Of a stretch of DNA of 64,000 bases, positions 33,369-43,152 are shown one piece after another. The first letter of the stretch is position 1, and each line of letters starts with the position of its first letter. Below the pieces are notes generated by a model, which searched no databases, was not told the DNA's origin, and saw nothing but the letters and a program-made list of their open reading frames with translations. Source of the DNA: Gammaproteobacteria bacterium. GTDB taxonomy: Bacteria > Pseudomonadota > Gammaproteobacteria > Steroidobacterales > Foliamicaceae. The stretch lies in the NCBI GenBank assembly GCA_009838035.1, contig VXSK01000017.1, positions 58,031 to 122,030 on the forward strand. The letters are read 5' to 3'. Both the position numbers and the translations under genes were made by a program.

Positions 33369-33935
33369 ATGCGCAAGATCGATCTCGTTCCTCCCACTGT
33401 TCAAGCCCGCCTTGAAGACCGCGACCGGACGCCCGCCCGGGGCCGCTCCCTGACCGCGGGGTTCGCCTCCAGCCCGCTCGGCAGGCTGATGCTGGCGGAG
33501 GTGGACGGCGCCCTGTGCCGCGTCGGTTACGTCGATGGGGACGAGGACCGGCACTGGCAACGGCTGGCCCGTCGCTGGCCCGGGGCCCGCCTTCAGCGCG
33601 ACGACGAGTGGGCGCAGGGCAGGGCGGACGGCCTGTTCTCCTCCGGCGGCGGTTCGGTGGAAGTCCTGTTGCGCGGAACGGCGTTCCAGCTCGCAGTCTG
33701 GCAGGCGCTGCTGGGGGTCCCGGCCGGCAGCACCGAGTCCTACGGGGGGCTCGCCCGGCGCGCTCGCAAGCCGGGCGCCTCGCGGGCCGTGGGCGGGGCC
33801 ATGAACGCCAATCCGGTTGCCTGGCTGGTGCCCTGCCATCGCATCGTGGCCGGCGACGGCGGTCTGTGCGGCTACGGCGGCGGTCTCCGCCGCAAGCGCC
33901 GTCTGCTGGCCGCCGAAGGAATCGCTTCCGCATGA
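33369..33935 (+). CDS. ogt: methylated-DNA--protein-cysteine S-methyltransferase
   Basis: A 188-residue protein. The C-terminal DNA-binding and alkyl-acceptor domain includes [33 protein letters not shown] and the catalytic VPCHRIVA, whose cysteine accepts the O6-alkyl group from guanine. The [17 protein letters not shown] ending is standard. The N-terminal domain resembles Ogt rather than Ada, since no AraC or zinc domain is attached. Repairs O6-alkylguanine and O4-alkylthymine. It overlaps lipA by 4 nt (ATGA). Confidence 0.92.
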   Translation: MRKIDLVPPTVQARLEDRDRTPARGRSLTAGFASSPLGRLMLAEVDGALCRVGYVDGDEDRHWQRLARRWPGARLQRDDEWAQGRADGLFSSGGGSVEVLLRGTAFQLAVWQALLGVPAGSTESYGGLARRARKPGASRAVGGAMNANPVAWLVPCHRIVAGDGGLCGYGGGLRRKRRLLAAEGIASA

Positions 33936-34978
33936 CCTTACCCGGCGGGGCGCACAATGCCTTGGCCGCGATACCGGTGGTAAGCGGCGAGAAATACCGC
34001 ACGCCGCAGGGATTCAGCGCCGTCAGAAACGGCATGAAGCGCCGCGCAAGCCCGGAACCGGACCGCGCCGGGCGCAAACCGCGCTGGCTGCGGGCGAAAT
34101 TGCCGTCGGGGGCGCGGTATCTGCGTCTGAAGGGCCTGATGCGGAAGCATCGGCTGGCCACCGTCTGCGAGGAATCGCATTGCCCCAACATCGGCGAATG
34201 CTGGAACGCCGGCACGGCCACGCTGATGGTGATGGGCGGCGTGTGCACGCGCGCCTGCCGCTTCTGCGCGGTGGACACGGGCAATCCCTCCGGCTGGCTC
34301 GACGCCGAGGAGCCGGACAATGCCGCCAAGACCGTTCGCATCATGGACCTGGGCTATGTGGTGCTGACCTCGGTTGACCGCGACGACCTGCCCGACGGCG
34401 GCGCATCGCATTTCGCAAGCTGCGTTCGCGCGATCCGCCGCCGCAGTCCGAAGACGGCCGTGGAAGTGCTGACCCCGGACTTCCGTGGCAGCGAGGAGGC
34501 CGTGCGCACGGTGCTCGCATCGAAACCCGCGGTATTCGCCCATAACGTCGAAACCGTTCGCCGGCTGACGCCGCGGGTGCGCGATCCGCGAGCAGGCTAC
34601 GACCAGTCGCTTGAGGTGCTCGGCGCCGCCGCCCGCCACGGCGACGGGATCCTGACCAAGTCCGGCATCATGCTGGGGCTGGGCGAGCGCCCGGATGAAA
34701 TCGGCCGGACGATGCGCGACCTGCGTCTGCAGGGCGTGTCGCTGCTGACGCTGGGGCAGTACCTGCGCCCCACCCGGCACCATCTGCCGGTGGAGCGTTA
34801 CGTGCCGCCCGAGGAATTTGCCGACTGGCGCGAGTACGGATTGGCCGCGGGCTTCACCGAGGTCGTGGCGGGCCCGCTCGTGCGCTCGAGTTACCGGGCC
34901 GAGCGCGCCCTGATGGGAAATAATGCAGGGGTGGAATTGCATACGATGAATCCTGCGTTCTCCCGGTGCCCTGTCTGA
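33932..34978 (+). CDS. lipA: lipoyl synthase
   Basis: A 348-residue radical SAM enzyme. The auxiliary [4Fe-4S] cluster ligands are in [12 protein letters not shown] and the radical SAM cluster ligands in CTRACRFC; the C-terminal RSSY, which ligates the auxiliary cluster by its serine, is present as VRSSYRAE. It inserts two sulfur atoms into octanoyl-carrier domains to form lipoate. The ATG at 33932 overlaps ogt and gives a 60-residue N-terminal region, typical of LipA; upstream in-frame codons belong to a shadow of ogt. LipB is not in the window. Confidence 0.95.
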   Translation: MTLPGGAHNALAAIPVVSGEKYRTPQGFSAVRNGMKRRASPEPDRAGRKPRWLRAKLPSGARYLRLKGLMRKHRLATVCEESHCPNIGECWNAGTATLMVMGGVCTRACRFCAVDTGNPSGWLDAEEPDNAAKTVRIMDLGYVVLTSVDRDDLPDGGASHFASCVRAIRRRSPKTAVEVLTPDFRGSEEAVRTVLASKPAVFAHNVETVRRLTPRVRDPRAGYDQSLEVLGAAARHGDGILTKSGIMLGLGERPDEIGRTMRDLRLQGVSLLTLGQYLRPTRHHLPVERYVPPEEFADWREYGLAAGFTEVVAGPLVRSSYRAERALMGNNAGVELHTMNPAFSRCPV

Positions 34979-35016
34979 CACGGCACTGGTCCCGAGACGC
35001 GGAGAAGGAGCAGCAA

Positions 35017-35751
35017 ATGAAAAAACTGGCAGTAATTGTTCTGGCGCTGGCCGCGGTAGGCTGCGTCAGCGAGTCGTCGCTGCGCGTGGAAGCCAACACG
35101 CAGTTCCAGCAGATGCGCCGGCAGATGCCGATCTCGGCGGATCCGGCCGAGCGCGCCTACATATTCTGCGTGGCGCAGTCCGTGTTGCGCGTGGTCGAGG
35201 AGCCCTACGCCAGCCGCGCCTGGGAAATCGAGGTGTTCGACATGCCCGACGCCAATGCCTTCGCCATGCCGGGCGGCAAGATCGGCGTGTTCAACGGCAT
35301 CCTTGACGTGGCCCAGGACCAGGATCAGCTTGCCGCCGTGATCGGGCACGAAATAGCCCACGTGACGCGCGAGCACCAGGTGGCGCAGGTCAACCGGGGG
35401 ATGATGACCACCGGGGCGGCGGCTATGGCCGGGGCTGCGGCGCGCTTGCCGCAGCATGAAATACAGCAGATCGCGCAAATCGGCCTGACCCTGCCGTTCA
35501 GCCGCAAGCACGAGCGGGAAGCCGACGACCAGGGACTCTTGTACATGGCCGATGCGGGATTCGATCCGCGCGCCAGCGTCACCCTCTGGAAGAACATGGA
35601 GGCGAAGTCGGGCAGCGTGCGCCCGCCGCAGTTCCTGTCCACGCATCCGGCCCCCGAGGACCGCATGGGCAACCTGATTTCCCACATGAGCGCGGCGCTG
35701 GAGCGGTATAACGCGGCCCTGGGGCGCGGCATGCGTCCCGTTTGCGAGTAA
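35017..35751 (+). CDS. M48 family zinc metalloprotease lipoprotein
   Basis: A 244-residue protein. ATG 35017 follows a GGAGAAGGAG ribosome site and starts a lipoprotein signal with the lipobox LAAVGC. HEIAH (in AAVIGHEIAHVTREH) supplies two zinc ligands and the catalytic Glu, and the third ligand is in HEREADDQGLLYMADAG. It resembles the periplasmic LoiP/YcaL group of small M48 proteases involved in outer-membrane protein quality control. It lies 38 bp after lipA, probably independently translated. Confidence 0.9.
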   Translation: MKKLAVIVLALAAVGCVSESSLRVEANTQFQQMRRQMPISADPAERAYIFCVAQSVLRVVEEPYASRAWEIEVFDMPDANAFAMPGGKIGVFNGILDVAQDQDQLAAVIGHEIAHVTREHQVAQVNRGMMTTGAAAMAGAAARLPQHEIQQIAQIGLTLPFSRKHEREADDQGLLYMADAGFDPRASVTLWKNMEAKSGSVRPPQFLSTHPAPEDRMGNLISHMSAALERYNAALGRGMRPVCE

Positions 35752-35788
35752 ACGGCGCCGGCGCTGAACAAACCGAAAAACCCGCGGA

Positions 35789-36457
35789 ATGATTCCGCTG
35801 AGCGATGAAAACAGGACCCGCCGCACGCCGGTCGTAAGTTACGCGCTGCTCGGCGCGATCGTCCTCGCCTTTCTGTGGCAGTTGCAGGCCGGCAACGCAG
35901 CGGTCTACGCATTCGGACTGATTCCGGCGCGCCTCGTTCACGGCGCCCTTCTGCCGCCGCAGCTCGAGTGGGCGCCGGCCTGGGCCACCGTCTTCACCTC
36001 GATGTTCCTGCACGGCGGCTGGATGCACCTTGGCGGCAATCTCCTGTACCTGTGGATCTTCGGCGACAACGTGGAGGACGCGCTGGGCCGGGGGCGCTTC
36101 GTCGCCTTCTACCTTCTCTGCGGGGTGGCGGCGGCGCTGGTGCAGACGGTTTCCGAGACGACGTCCATCGTTCCGATGATCGGCGCCAGCGGCGCCATAT
36201 CCGGAGTGCTTGGCGCCTACCTGCGGCTTTTTCCGCACGCCCAGGTCCGGGTGCTGGTTCCGCTGTTCATCGTGTTCTATACGATTCGCGTGCCCGCATG
36301 GGTGGTGCTGGGGCTCTGGTTCCTGTTTCAACTGGCTTCCAGCGCCATGATTCAGCCGGGACAGGGCGGGGTCGCGTTCTTCGCCCACATCGGCGGCTTT
36401 CTTTCCGGGCTGATTCTGGTAGGCTTGTTGATGCCGCGTCGCAAAGCGCGGCTTTGA
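35789..36457 (+). CDS. rhomboid family intramembrane serine protease
   Basis: A 222-residue protein with six or seven membrane helices. The catalytic serine is Ser134 in GASGAISG and the histidine is His200 in FFAHIGGFLSG; the L1-loop region reads FTSMFLHGGWMHLGGN, also typical. Rhomboids cut single-pass membrane proteins within the bilayer. It follows the M48 protease gene by 37 bp, giving a small envelope-proteolysis group with the M50 gene at 42448 not far away. Confidence 0.93.
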   Translation: MIPLSDENRTRRTPVVSYALLGAIVLAFLWQLQAGNAAVYAFGLIPARLVHGALLPPQLEWAPAWATVFTSMFLHGGWMHLGGNLLYLWIFGDNVEDALGRGRFVAFYLLCGVAAALVQTVSETTSIVPMIGASGAISGVLGAYLRLFPHAQVRVLVPLFIVFYTIRVPAWVVLGLWFLFQLASSAMIQPGQGGVAFFAHIGGFLSGLILVGLLMPRRKARL

Positions 36458-36487
36458 TTTCTTGGGTAACAACTCTGGAGGAACACC

Positions 36488-36784
36488 ATGGTCCGATTGA
36501 ACCTGGTACTTGTGTCCGCAGCCCTGGCGCTGGCGGCTTGTGGAGGGGGCGCTCCGTCGGACGACGGCGCCGCGGCCGATGACGGCGCTGCGGAGGAGAG
36601 CGTGCCGATGGAGGAGGTGGCTCCCGCGGAAACGATGCCCGCCGAGGAACTGGAAGCGGCCGAAGAGGTGTCGGATGAGATGCCCGCCACCGATCTCGAG
36701 GGTGCGGAGACCATGCCCGCCACCGATCTTGAGGAAGCGAGCGACGGCGGCGAAGATGCCGGCGGCGAAGGCGACGACGGCTAG
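36488..36784 (+). CDS. small acidic low-complexity lipoprotein
   Basis: A 98-residue protein with a lipoprotein signal (LALAACGGG) and a good ribosome site (GGAGGA, 36478-36483). The mature part is almost wholly Asp, Glu, Ala, Gly and Pro, with internal repeats: the 17-nt sequence at 36680-36696 recurs at 36713-36729, giving two MPATDLE units. No known domain. Strong acidity suggests an unfolded, surface- or periplasm-facing chain, but a function cannot be assigned. A hairpin follows the stop. Confidence 0.75.
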   Translation: MVRLNLVLVSAALALAACGGGAPSDDGAAADDGAAEESVPMEEVAPAETMPAEELEAAEEVSDEMPATDLEGAETMPATDLEEASDGGEDAGGEGDDG

Positions 36785-36796
36785 GTAGATTGTTGC

Positions 36797-36824
36797 CTGC
36801 ATGGGCGCCGATACGCCCATGCAG
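36797..36824 (+). terminator. hairpin after the acidic lipoprotein gene (no T-run)
   Basis: CTGCATGGGCG-N6-CGCCCATGCAG is a perfect 11-bp stem 12 bp after the stop. It is not followed by a T-run, so it is either a weak terminator or a 3'-stabilising structure. Confidence 0.6.
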
Positions 36825-36988
36825 ACTCGCCAAGGGAAGGGGGCTGGCGCGCGCGTCGCAGCCCGGTTACCGGGCTGGACCGGGGCGCGTATGTCATGCC
36901 CGGCTTTCGCGATTGAAATGGCGTCGAAAGGGGTGCGCAAAGACCCCTTGTCATATGAGAATGAAATTCTGACATTGGAGATCCGAAG

Positions 36989-37831
36989 ATGAACCGATCC
37001 GTTATTGCCGCTGCAGCGGCCCTTGTATTCGTTACCGCTCCCGCTTCGGCGCCGGCCGAGGATGCGGGCGCTTCCTGGGACGACGCCATGGCCGCCGTGC
37101 TGGCGGGCGATCATCGCGGGGCCAGCCGCAGCGGCGTGCCGAATTCGTCCCGCGACGGCGCGCGCAATCCTGCCGAGACCCTCAAGTTCTTCGGGCTTCA
37201 GCCCGATTCCAGCGTTGTGGAGATCTGGCCTTCCGGCGGTTGGTACACCGAGATCATTGCGCCCTTCGTCGCCGAAAATGGGCAGTTCTATGGAGCGCAT
37301 TTCCCGGGCGGCACCGATATGGAGTTCTTCAATCGGGCTCGTGACGCCTACAAGGCCAAGCTGGAAGCCAATCCCGAGGTTTACGGCAACGCTCAGATCA
37401 CGGCGATGTACACGGACATGATGGACCTGGCGCCGGAACCCGTGGACATGGTGCTGACGTTCCGCAACGTGCACAACTGGATGTCCCGCGACTTTCAGGA
37501 CGAGGTCATGCAGGCTTTCTACGACGTCCTCAAGCCCGGCGGCGTTCTGGGAATCGTCGAGCACCGCGCTGCTCCCGGCAGCGAACAGGATCCGAAGGCC
37601 GAATCCGGATACGTGACCGAGGAATACACGATCGCGCTGGCCGAGAAGGCCGGCTTCGTGCTGGACGGGCAGTCCGAGATCAATGCGAACCCCAGGGACA
37701 CGCGCGATCATCCCGAAGGCGTCTGGACGCTTCCGCCCACGCTGCGCCTGGGCGACGAGGACCGCGAGAAATACGTGGAGATCGGCGAGAGCGACCGCTA
37801 CACGCTGCGCTTCCGCAAACCCGAAGCCTAG
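36989..37831 (+). CDS. exported class I methyltransferase-like protein
   Basis: A 280-residue protein with a clear N-terminal signal peptide (MNRSVIAAAAALVFVTAPAS) followed by a Rossmann-type methyltransferase domain. The SAM-binding loop region reads SSVVEIWPSGGWYTEIIAP, then VDMVLTFRNVHNWM and FYDVLKPGGVLGIVEHR, the usual order of motifs I, IV and V-VI. Proteins of this predicted-methyltransferase group commonly carry signal peptides, yet SAM is not expected in the periplasm, so the activity is doubtful and another ligand or role is possible. It stands alone, 204 bp after the lipoprotein and 65 bp before the ABC operon. Confidence 0.82.
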   Translation: MNRSVIAAAAALVFVTAPASAPAEDAGASWDDAMAAVLAGDHRGASRSGVPNSSRDGARNPAETLKFFGLQPDSSVVEIWPSGGWYTEIIAPFVAENGQFYGAHFPGGTDMEFFNRARDAYKAKLEANPEVYGNAQITAMYTDMMDLAPEPVDMVLTFRNVHNWMSRDFQDEVMQAFYDVLKPGGVLGIVEHRAAPGSEQDPKAESGYVTEEYTIALAEKAGFVLDGQSEINANPRDTRDHPEGVWTLPPTLRLGDEDREKYVEIGESDRYTLRFRKPEA

Positions 37832-37881
37832 ATTCACTCCCGTTTGCCGCGGCTTTCTCCAGGCCGCTACGGCAATCGCCG

Positions 37882-37887
37882 TAAAAT
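37882..37887 (+). promoter_or_regulatory. candidate -10 box before the Gld-like ABC operon
   Basis: TAAAAT (5 of 6 consensus) lies 9 bp before the ATG at 37897. No -35 match is visible. If used, transcription would start within a few bases of the start codon, giving a leaderless message. An ACGGC-AATC-GCCGT hairpin partly overlaps it. Confidence 0.3.
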
Positions 37888-37896
37888 ACCGCGGCC

Positions 37897-38639
<743 letters not shown>

Positions 38640-38643
<4 letters not shown>

Positions 38644-39374
38644 ACCACGTGTGGACCATTGCCCGCCGCGAGCTGCGCGCCTACTTCGCGACGCCGGTCG
38701 CCTATGTCTTCATCGTGATCTTCGTGGCGCTGAGCGGTGTGTTCACGTTCTATCTCGGCAATTTCTTCGAGCGCGAACAGGCCGACCTCACGCCGTTCTT
38801 CGGCTTTCATCCCTGGCTGCACCTGGTGCTGGCGCCGGCCGTGTCCATGCGCCTGTGGGCCGAGGAGCGCCAGTCGGGCAGCGTGGAACTCCTGATGACG
38901 CTGCCGATCGCGCCCTGGCAGGCGGTGCTGGGCAAGTTCCTGGCGGCCTGGTGCTTCATCGCCGTGGCGCTGGCGCTGACCTTCCCCACCTGGATCACAG
39001 TCAACTACCTCGGCGATCCGGACAACGGCGTGATCCTCGCCGCCTATTGCGGCAGCGTCCTGATGGCCGGCGCCTACCTGGCGATCGGCGCCTGCATCTC
39101 GGCCGCCTGCCGCAGCCAGGTCGTGGCGTTCGTGACCACGGTGGTCGTCTGCTTCGGGTTCCTTCTGGCCGGCTTCCCTCTGGTCCTGGACGCGTTCGCC
39201 GGCTGGGCCCCCGACGTGCTGGTGGACACGATCGCCTCGCTGGGCTTCCTCACGCATTTCAACGCGATCAGCAAGGGCGTCCTGGATGCCCGCGACATCC
39301 TGTATTTCCTGCTCGTGATCGCCGCCTTCCTCTACGCCAACGCCATCGTCCTCGACCTTGGCAGGGGCAACTAG
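38640..39374 (+). CDS. ABC transporter permease, GldF-like
   Basis: A 244-residue integral membrane protein starting MNHVWTIARRELRAYFATPVAYVFI, the typical start of ABC-2 type permeases in GldF-like systems, with six hydrophobic segments and the conserved cytosolic loop (MRLWAEERQSGSVELLMTLP). The ATG overlaps the ATPase stop (ATGA). It forms the channel with the GldG-like protein. The transported substrate is unknown. Confidence 0.9.
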
Positions 39375-39387
39375 GGACGGCAGACGA

Positions 39388-41355
39388 ATGACCCGCAGTA
39401 TCAGACCGCGCTACGGGCAGCTCGGACTCGGCGTCCTGCTGCTGGTGTTCCTGGCCGCCGTGGCGCTGGTCAACGTCGTCTTCCGCGGCGCGCGCCTTGA
39501 CCTCACGGAGGCCGGCCTCTACACCCTCTCGGAGGGCACTCAAAGGGTGCTGGAAGGCATTCCCGAGCCGGTGCGGCTGTACTTCTTCATTTCCCGCGGC
39601 GGGCTGTCCGACAGCCCCGGCCTGCGCGCCTGGGCCGACCGCGTGGAGGACATGCTCAACGAGTTCGAAGCCCATTCCGACGGCCGGCTGGACGTGAGCA
39701 TCATCGATCCCGCGCCGTTTTCCGAAGACGAGGACCGCGCCGCGGCCTTCGGCCTGCAGGCCGTGCGCCTGCAGGTCAGCGACGATCCGCTGTATTTCGG
39801 CGTGGCCGGCTCGAACGCCGTCGGCGACGAGGAGTTCATCGCCTTCATGAATCCGCAGCGCGAGCAGTTCCTCGAGTACGACCTCGCCAAGCTCGTCCAT
39901 TCGCTGTCGCGCACCGACGAGCCGGTCGTGGGCCTGGTGAGCAGCCTGCCCCTGACCGGCGGCTTCGATCCGATGCAGACGGCCGTGACGGAGCCCTGGA
40001 TCATCACGTCCCCGATCAGCGACATGTTCGATCTCAGGGACCTCGACATCATCGAGGACGAGATCGACGACGAAGTCGACGTGCTGATGCTCGTGCATCC
40101 CAAGGGCGCCACGCCCCGGCAGTCGTACGCGTTCGAGCAGTACCTGTTCCGCGGCGGCCGGGCGCTGGTCTTCATCGATCCCCTGGCCGAGGCCGATCCC
40201 GCGGCCCCGCCCGGCGGCCCGATGGCCGGCATGCCCGCCGACCGCTCGTCCAACCTGGAATTCCTGCTCGGCCATTGGGGCGTTGAAATGCCCGCGGAAA
40301 CCGTGGTCGGGGACGGCCGCTACGCGCTGCGGGTCAGCGAGATCGACGGCACTCTGGCACGCCACCCCGCCTATATCGGTGTGGACCTCGCCGAGACGGA
40401 CTCCGCCGAGGTGGTGACCGCCGAACTGGATGTGCTGAACCTGGGTTTCGCCGGCTACCTCAAGGCAAGCGAGGACGCCGCCGTCGAAGTAACGCCCCTG
40501 GTGCGCACGAGCGCCGACGCCGGGTTCCTGGACCCCAACCTGCTGGCCTTCACGCCGGACATCAACAGTCTTTGGTCCGGATTCAACCCGCAGGGCGAGG
40601 CCGTGACCCTGGCGGCCCGGCTGAGCGGCACGGTGGCAAGCGCCTTCCCGGAAGGGCGGCCCGAGGCGCCCAAGGATGAGGCGGACGGCGAAGAGGACGA
40701 CGCGAACCCGTTTGCCGAAGCGATGGGGGAGGGCGGGACGCCTTCTGTCCCGGGAGAGGGGGAGGAGCAGGAGCTGCCGGAGCATATTGCCGAGGGTGAA
40801 GTGCAGCTCATCGTGGTGGCCGACACCGACCTGCTGTCGGACCGGATGTGGGCGCAGGCGCAAAGCCTGTTCGGCCAGCTCATGGTGACCGAGTTCGCCA
40901 GCAACGGCGACTTTGTCGTCAACGCCCTGGACCAGTTGGCCGGAAGCTCCGACCTCATGAGCCTGCGCGGGCGGGCCGCCTTTTCCCGGCCGTTCGACCG
41001 CGTCGACGAGTTGCGCCTCGAGGCGGAAGCGCAGTTCCGGCTCACCGAGGACCGGTTGCAGCAGGAACTGATCGAAACGGAGAACCGGCTGTCCGAATTG
41101 CAGGAAGCGCGACCTGACCAGTTCGCGCTCAGCCCCACGCCGGAACAAGAAGCGGAACTGGAGAAATTCACCGACCAGCGCCTGCGCATACGCCGCGAGC
41201 TGCGCGAGGTCCGCCGCAACCTCGATGCCAGCATCCAGCGCCTGGGCGCCTTTCTCAAAATCATCAATATCGGGCTTATTCCGCTGCTGATCGGTCTCGG
41301 CGGACTGGCGGTGGCGCTGCTGCGCCGCCGCAACCGTAAAGGGCTCGGATCGTGA
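39388..41355 (+). CDS. GldG-like ABC transporter auxiliary membrane protein
   Basis: A 655-residue protein. ATG 39388 is used; an earlier start overlaps the permease gene. An N-terminal helix (LGLGVLLLVFLAAVALVNVV) is followed by a large extracytoplasmic domain (LDLTEAGLYTLSEGTQRVL is the hallmark of GldG-like proteins), a coiled-coil stretch near residues 545-620, and a C-terminal helix ending in RRRNRKGLG. Residues about 425-475 are an acidic low-complexity linker, and nt 40729-40754 within it are an inverted copy of the dispersed hairpin repeat, translated in frame as EGGTPSVPG. The 3' end overlaps the DUF4340 gene by 4 nt. Confidence 0.88.
   Translation: MTRSIRPRYGQLGLGVLLLVFLAAVALVNVVFRGARLDLTEAGLYTLSEGTQRVLEGIPEPVRLYFFISRGGLSDSPGLRAWADRVEDMLNEFEAHSDGRLDVSIIDPAPFSEDEDRAAAFGLQAVRLQVSDDPLYFGVAGSNAVGDEEFIAFMNPQREQFLEYDLAKLVHSLSRTDEPVVGLVSSLPLTGGFDPMQTAVTEPWIITSPISDMFDLRDLDIIEDEIDDEVDVLMLVHPKGATPRQSYAFEQYLFRGGRALVFIDPLAEADPAAPPGGPMAGMPADRSSNLEFLLGHWGVEMPAETVVGDGRYALRVSEIDGTLARHPAYIGVDLAETDSAEVVTAELDVLNLGFAGYLKASEDAAVEVTPLVRTSADAGFLDPNLLAFTPDINSLWSGFNPQGEAVTLAARLSGTVASAFPEGRPEAPKDEADGEEDDANPFAEAMGEGGTPSVPGEGEEQELPEHIAEGEVQLIVVADTDLLSDRMWAQAQSLFGQLMVTEFASNGDFVVNALDQLAGSSDLMSLRGRAAFSRPFDRVDELRLEAEAQFRLTEDRLQQELIETENRLSELQEARPDQFALSPTPEQEAELEKFTDQRLRIRRELREVRRNLDASIQRLGAFLKIINIGLIPLLIGLGGLAVALLRRRNRKGLGS
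40729..40754 (-). repeat. dispersed hairpin repeat, inverted copy inside a coding sequence
   Basis: Reverse complement matches the 26-nt copy at 4890-4915 at 23 positions; the 17-nt core (40729-40745) has one mismatch. It lies within the acidic linker of the GldG-like protein and keeps the reading frame open. Confidence 0.7.
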
Positions 41356-42434
41356 CCCGGCGCTCGCTCATCGTGCTGGGCGTCGTGGGCGCCGCACTGG
41401 TGGCGGTCCTGCTCCTGACGCGGCTGGACTTCTCAGGGGACGACTCGCTGGGAGTGCTGCACGCGCCGGGCCTGGCCGACCGGCTGGGCGAGCTGGAATC
41501 GCTGCGGGTGACGCGCGCCGGCAACGAGGTCGTAGCCACGATCGAACGCACCGATCGGGGCTGGGGAGTGGTCGAGAGGGGCGGGCACCCGGTGGACTTC
41601 GACCGCTTCCGGGGCAGCCTGCTCGCGCTGTCCGAGGCCCGCCGGGTGGAGAGGAAGACCGCGCTGGCCGAGTTCTACCCGCGGATCGGCGTCGAGGACG
41701 TCGGTGCTCCGGACGCCGGCGGCTACCTGTTGGAACTCGGCTACGGCGGCGGGCGCCCGGAGGATCGTTTCATCCTGGGCCACCGGGCCGGCACGGGAAT
41801 GATCTACATCCGCACCGCCGGCAAGGAGCAGAGCTGGATGGTGAGCGCCGAGCTGAGCCTTTCCGACGAGACGCGCGACTGGGTGGACCGGGACATCATC
41901 GATCTGGGTTCCGGAGAAGTGCGCCGGGTCGCGCTGGATCGCGGCGAAGGCGACATGCTCGAGATCGCAAAGGACGACCGGGACGATATCAATTTCACGC
42001 CCCGGGACATTCCCGAGGGTAGGGAGTTGAGCTACGGCAGCGTGGCCAACAGTATCGCCGGCGCGCTGGCCAACGTCGAGGCGAACGACGTGCGTCCCGC
42101 CGCGGAAGTGGCCGCCCTGCCGCGCGCGGTTCTGGCCCGCTACGAGACCTTCGAAGGGCTGGAGCTGGAGCTGGACGTGCGCGAGGAACAGCCGGCCGGT
42201 GACGACGCCGACCCGCGCTACTGGGCGCTGTTCAGCGCCACGGCTGCTGAAGCTGCCGTTCCCGAAGAGCCGGCCGTCGGCGCCGAGGACGCGGGGCCGG
42301 ACACGTCGCCCGTTACGGCCGAAGAGCGGGCCGGCGAACTGAACGCCGCCCTCGCGGGATGGGCCTACGAGCTTCCCGGCTACAAGAGCGATCAGTGGTT
42401 CAAGAAGATGGACGATCTGCTCAAGGAAGAATAG
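41352..42434 (+). CDS. DUF4340 domain-containing protein
   Basis: A 360-residue protein with one N-terminal helix (SLIVLGVVGAALVAVLLLT) and an extracytoplasmic domain. LRVTRAGNEVVATIERTDRGW, KTALAEFYPRIGVEDV and FILGHRAGTGMIYIRTAG fit DUF4340, which is regularly encoded after GldG-like genes and is presumed to be a partner of that ABC system. GTG start overlaps the previous gene by 4 nt. Function not established. Confidence 0.87.
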   Translation: MTRRSLIVLGVVGAALVAVLLLTRLDFSGDDSLGVLHAPGLADRLGELESLRVTRAGNEVVATIERTDRGWGVVERGGHPVDFDRFRGSLLALSEARRVERKTALAEFYPRIGVEDVGAPDAGGYLLELGYGGGRPEDRFILGHRAGTGMIYIRTAGKEQSWMVSAELSLSDETRDWVDRDIIDLGSGEVRRVALDRGEGDMLEIAKDDRDDINFTPRDIPEGRELSYGSVANSIAGALANVEANDVRPAAEVAALPRAVLARYETFEGLELELDVREEQPAGDDADPRYWALFSATAAEAAVPEEPAVGAEDAGPDTSPVTAEERAGELNAALAGWAYELPGYKSDQWFKKMDDLLKEE

Positions 42435-42447
42435 GCTTTAACTCCCC

Positions 42448-43143
42448 ATGGAATCGCTGCCGAACCTGATCTACGGACTGTCCATCTGGATCGTCCCGCT
42501 GCTGCTCGCCATCACGCTGCACGAGGCCGCGCACGGCTACGCGGCGCTCAGGCTGGGCGACGACACGGCCCAGCGCATGGGCCGCATTTCCATCAATCCC
42601 CTGCGTCACATCGACCCGGTCGGCACCGTGGCCATACCCCTGATCCTGCTGGCGCTGTCCGGCGGCCGCTTCATGTTCGGCTACGCCAAGCCGGTCCCGG
42701 TGGCCTTCCACCGCCTGCGCAATCCGCGCATCGACATGGTCAAGGTCGCCGCGGCGGGCCCCGCGTGCAACCTGCTGCAGGCCTGGGTCGCGGCCCTGCT
42801 GCTGCACGCCGCCGGCGGGCCGCTGTCCTCCGCCCTCGACGCCTGGCTGGTGGACGTGCTGCAGATGGCCATCTACTTCAACGTCCTGCTGGCCGTCTTC
42901 AACATGCTGCCCCTGCCGCCGCTCGACGGCGGCCGGGTGGCCGTGGGCCTGCTGCCGAACTCGCTGGCCGCGCCCCTGGCGCGCCTGGAGCGGCACGGCT
43001 TCGCGATTCTGTTGCTGCTGTTGTTCGTCCTTCCATGGCTGGGCGCCCAGATGGGCAGGAACTGGAGCATTTTCGAGACCGTCATCATTCCCGTTACCCG
43101 ATCGATCCGGCAACTGGTCCTGCTGCTGGCCGGCCACTTCTGA
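42448..43143 (+). CDS. site-2 protease family (M50) membrane metalloprotease
   Basis: A 231-residue integral membrane protein. HEAAHG in the first helices supplies two zinc ligands and the catalytic glutamate, and NMLPLPPLDGGRV holds the third ligand (Asp). No PDZ domain is present, so it belongs to the short S2P-like group rather than RseP. Substrate unknown. It follows the DUF4340 gene by 13 bp, so it may be part of the same transcript. Confidence 0.92.
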   Translation: MESLPNLIYGLSIWIVPLLLAITLHEAAHGYAALRLGDDTAQRMGRISINPLRHIDPVGTVAIPLILLALSGGRFMFGYAKPVPVAFHRLRNPRIDMVKVAAAGPACNLLQAWVAALLLHAAGGPLSSALDAWLVDVLQMAIYFNVLLAVFNMLPLPPLDGGRVAVGLLPNSLAAPLARLERHGFAILLLLLFVLPWLGAQMGRNWSIFETVIIPVTRSIRQLVLLLAGHF

Positions 43144-43152
43144 GCACGGCCT

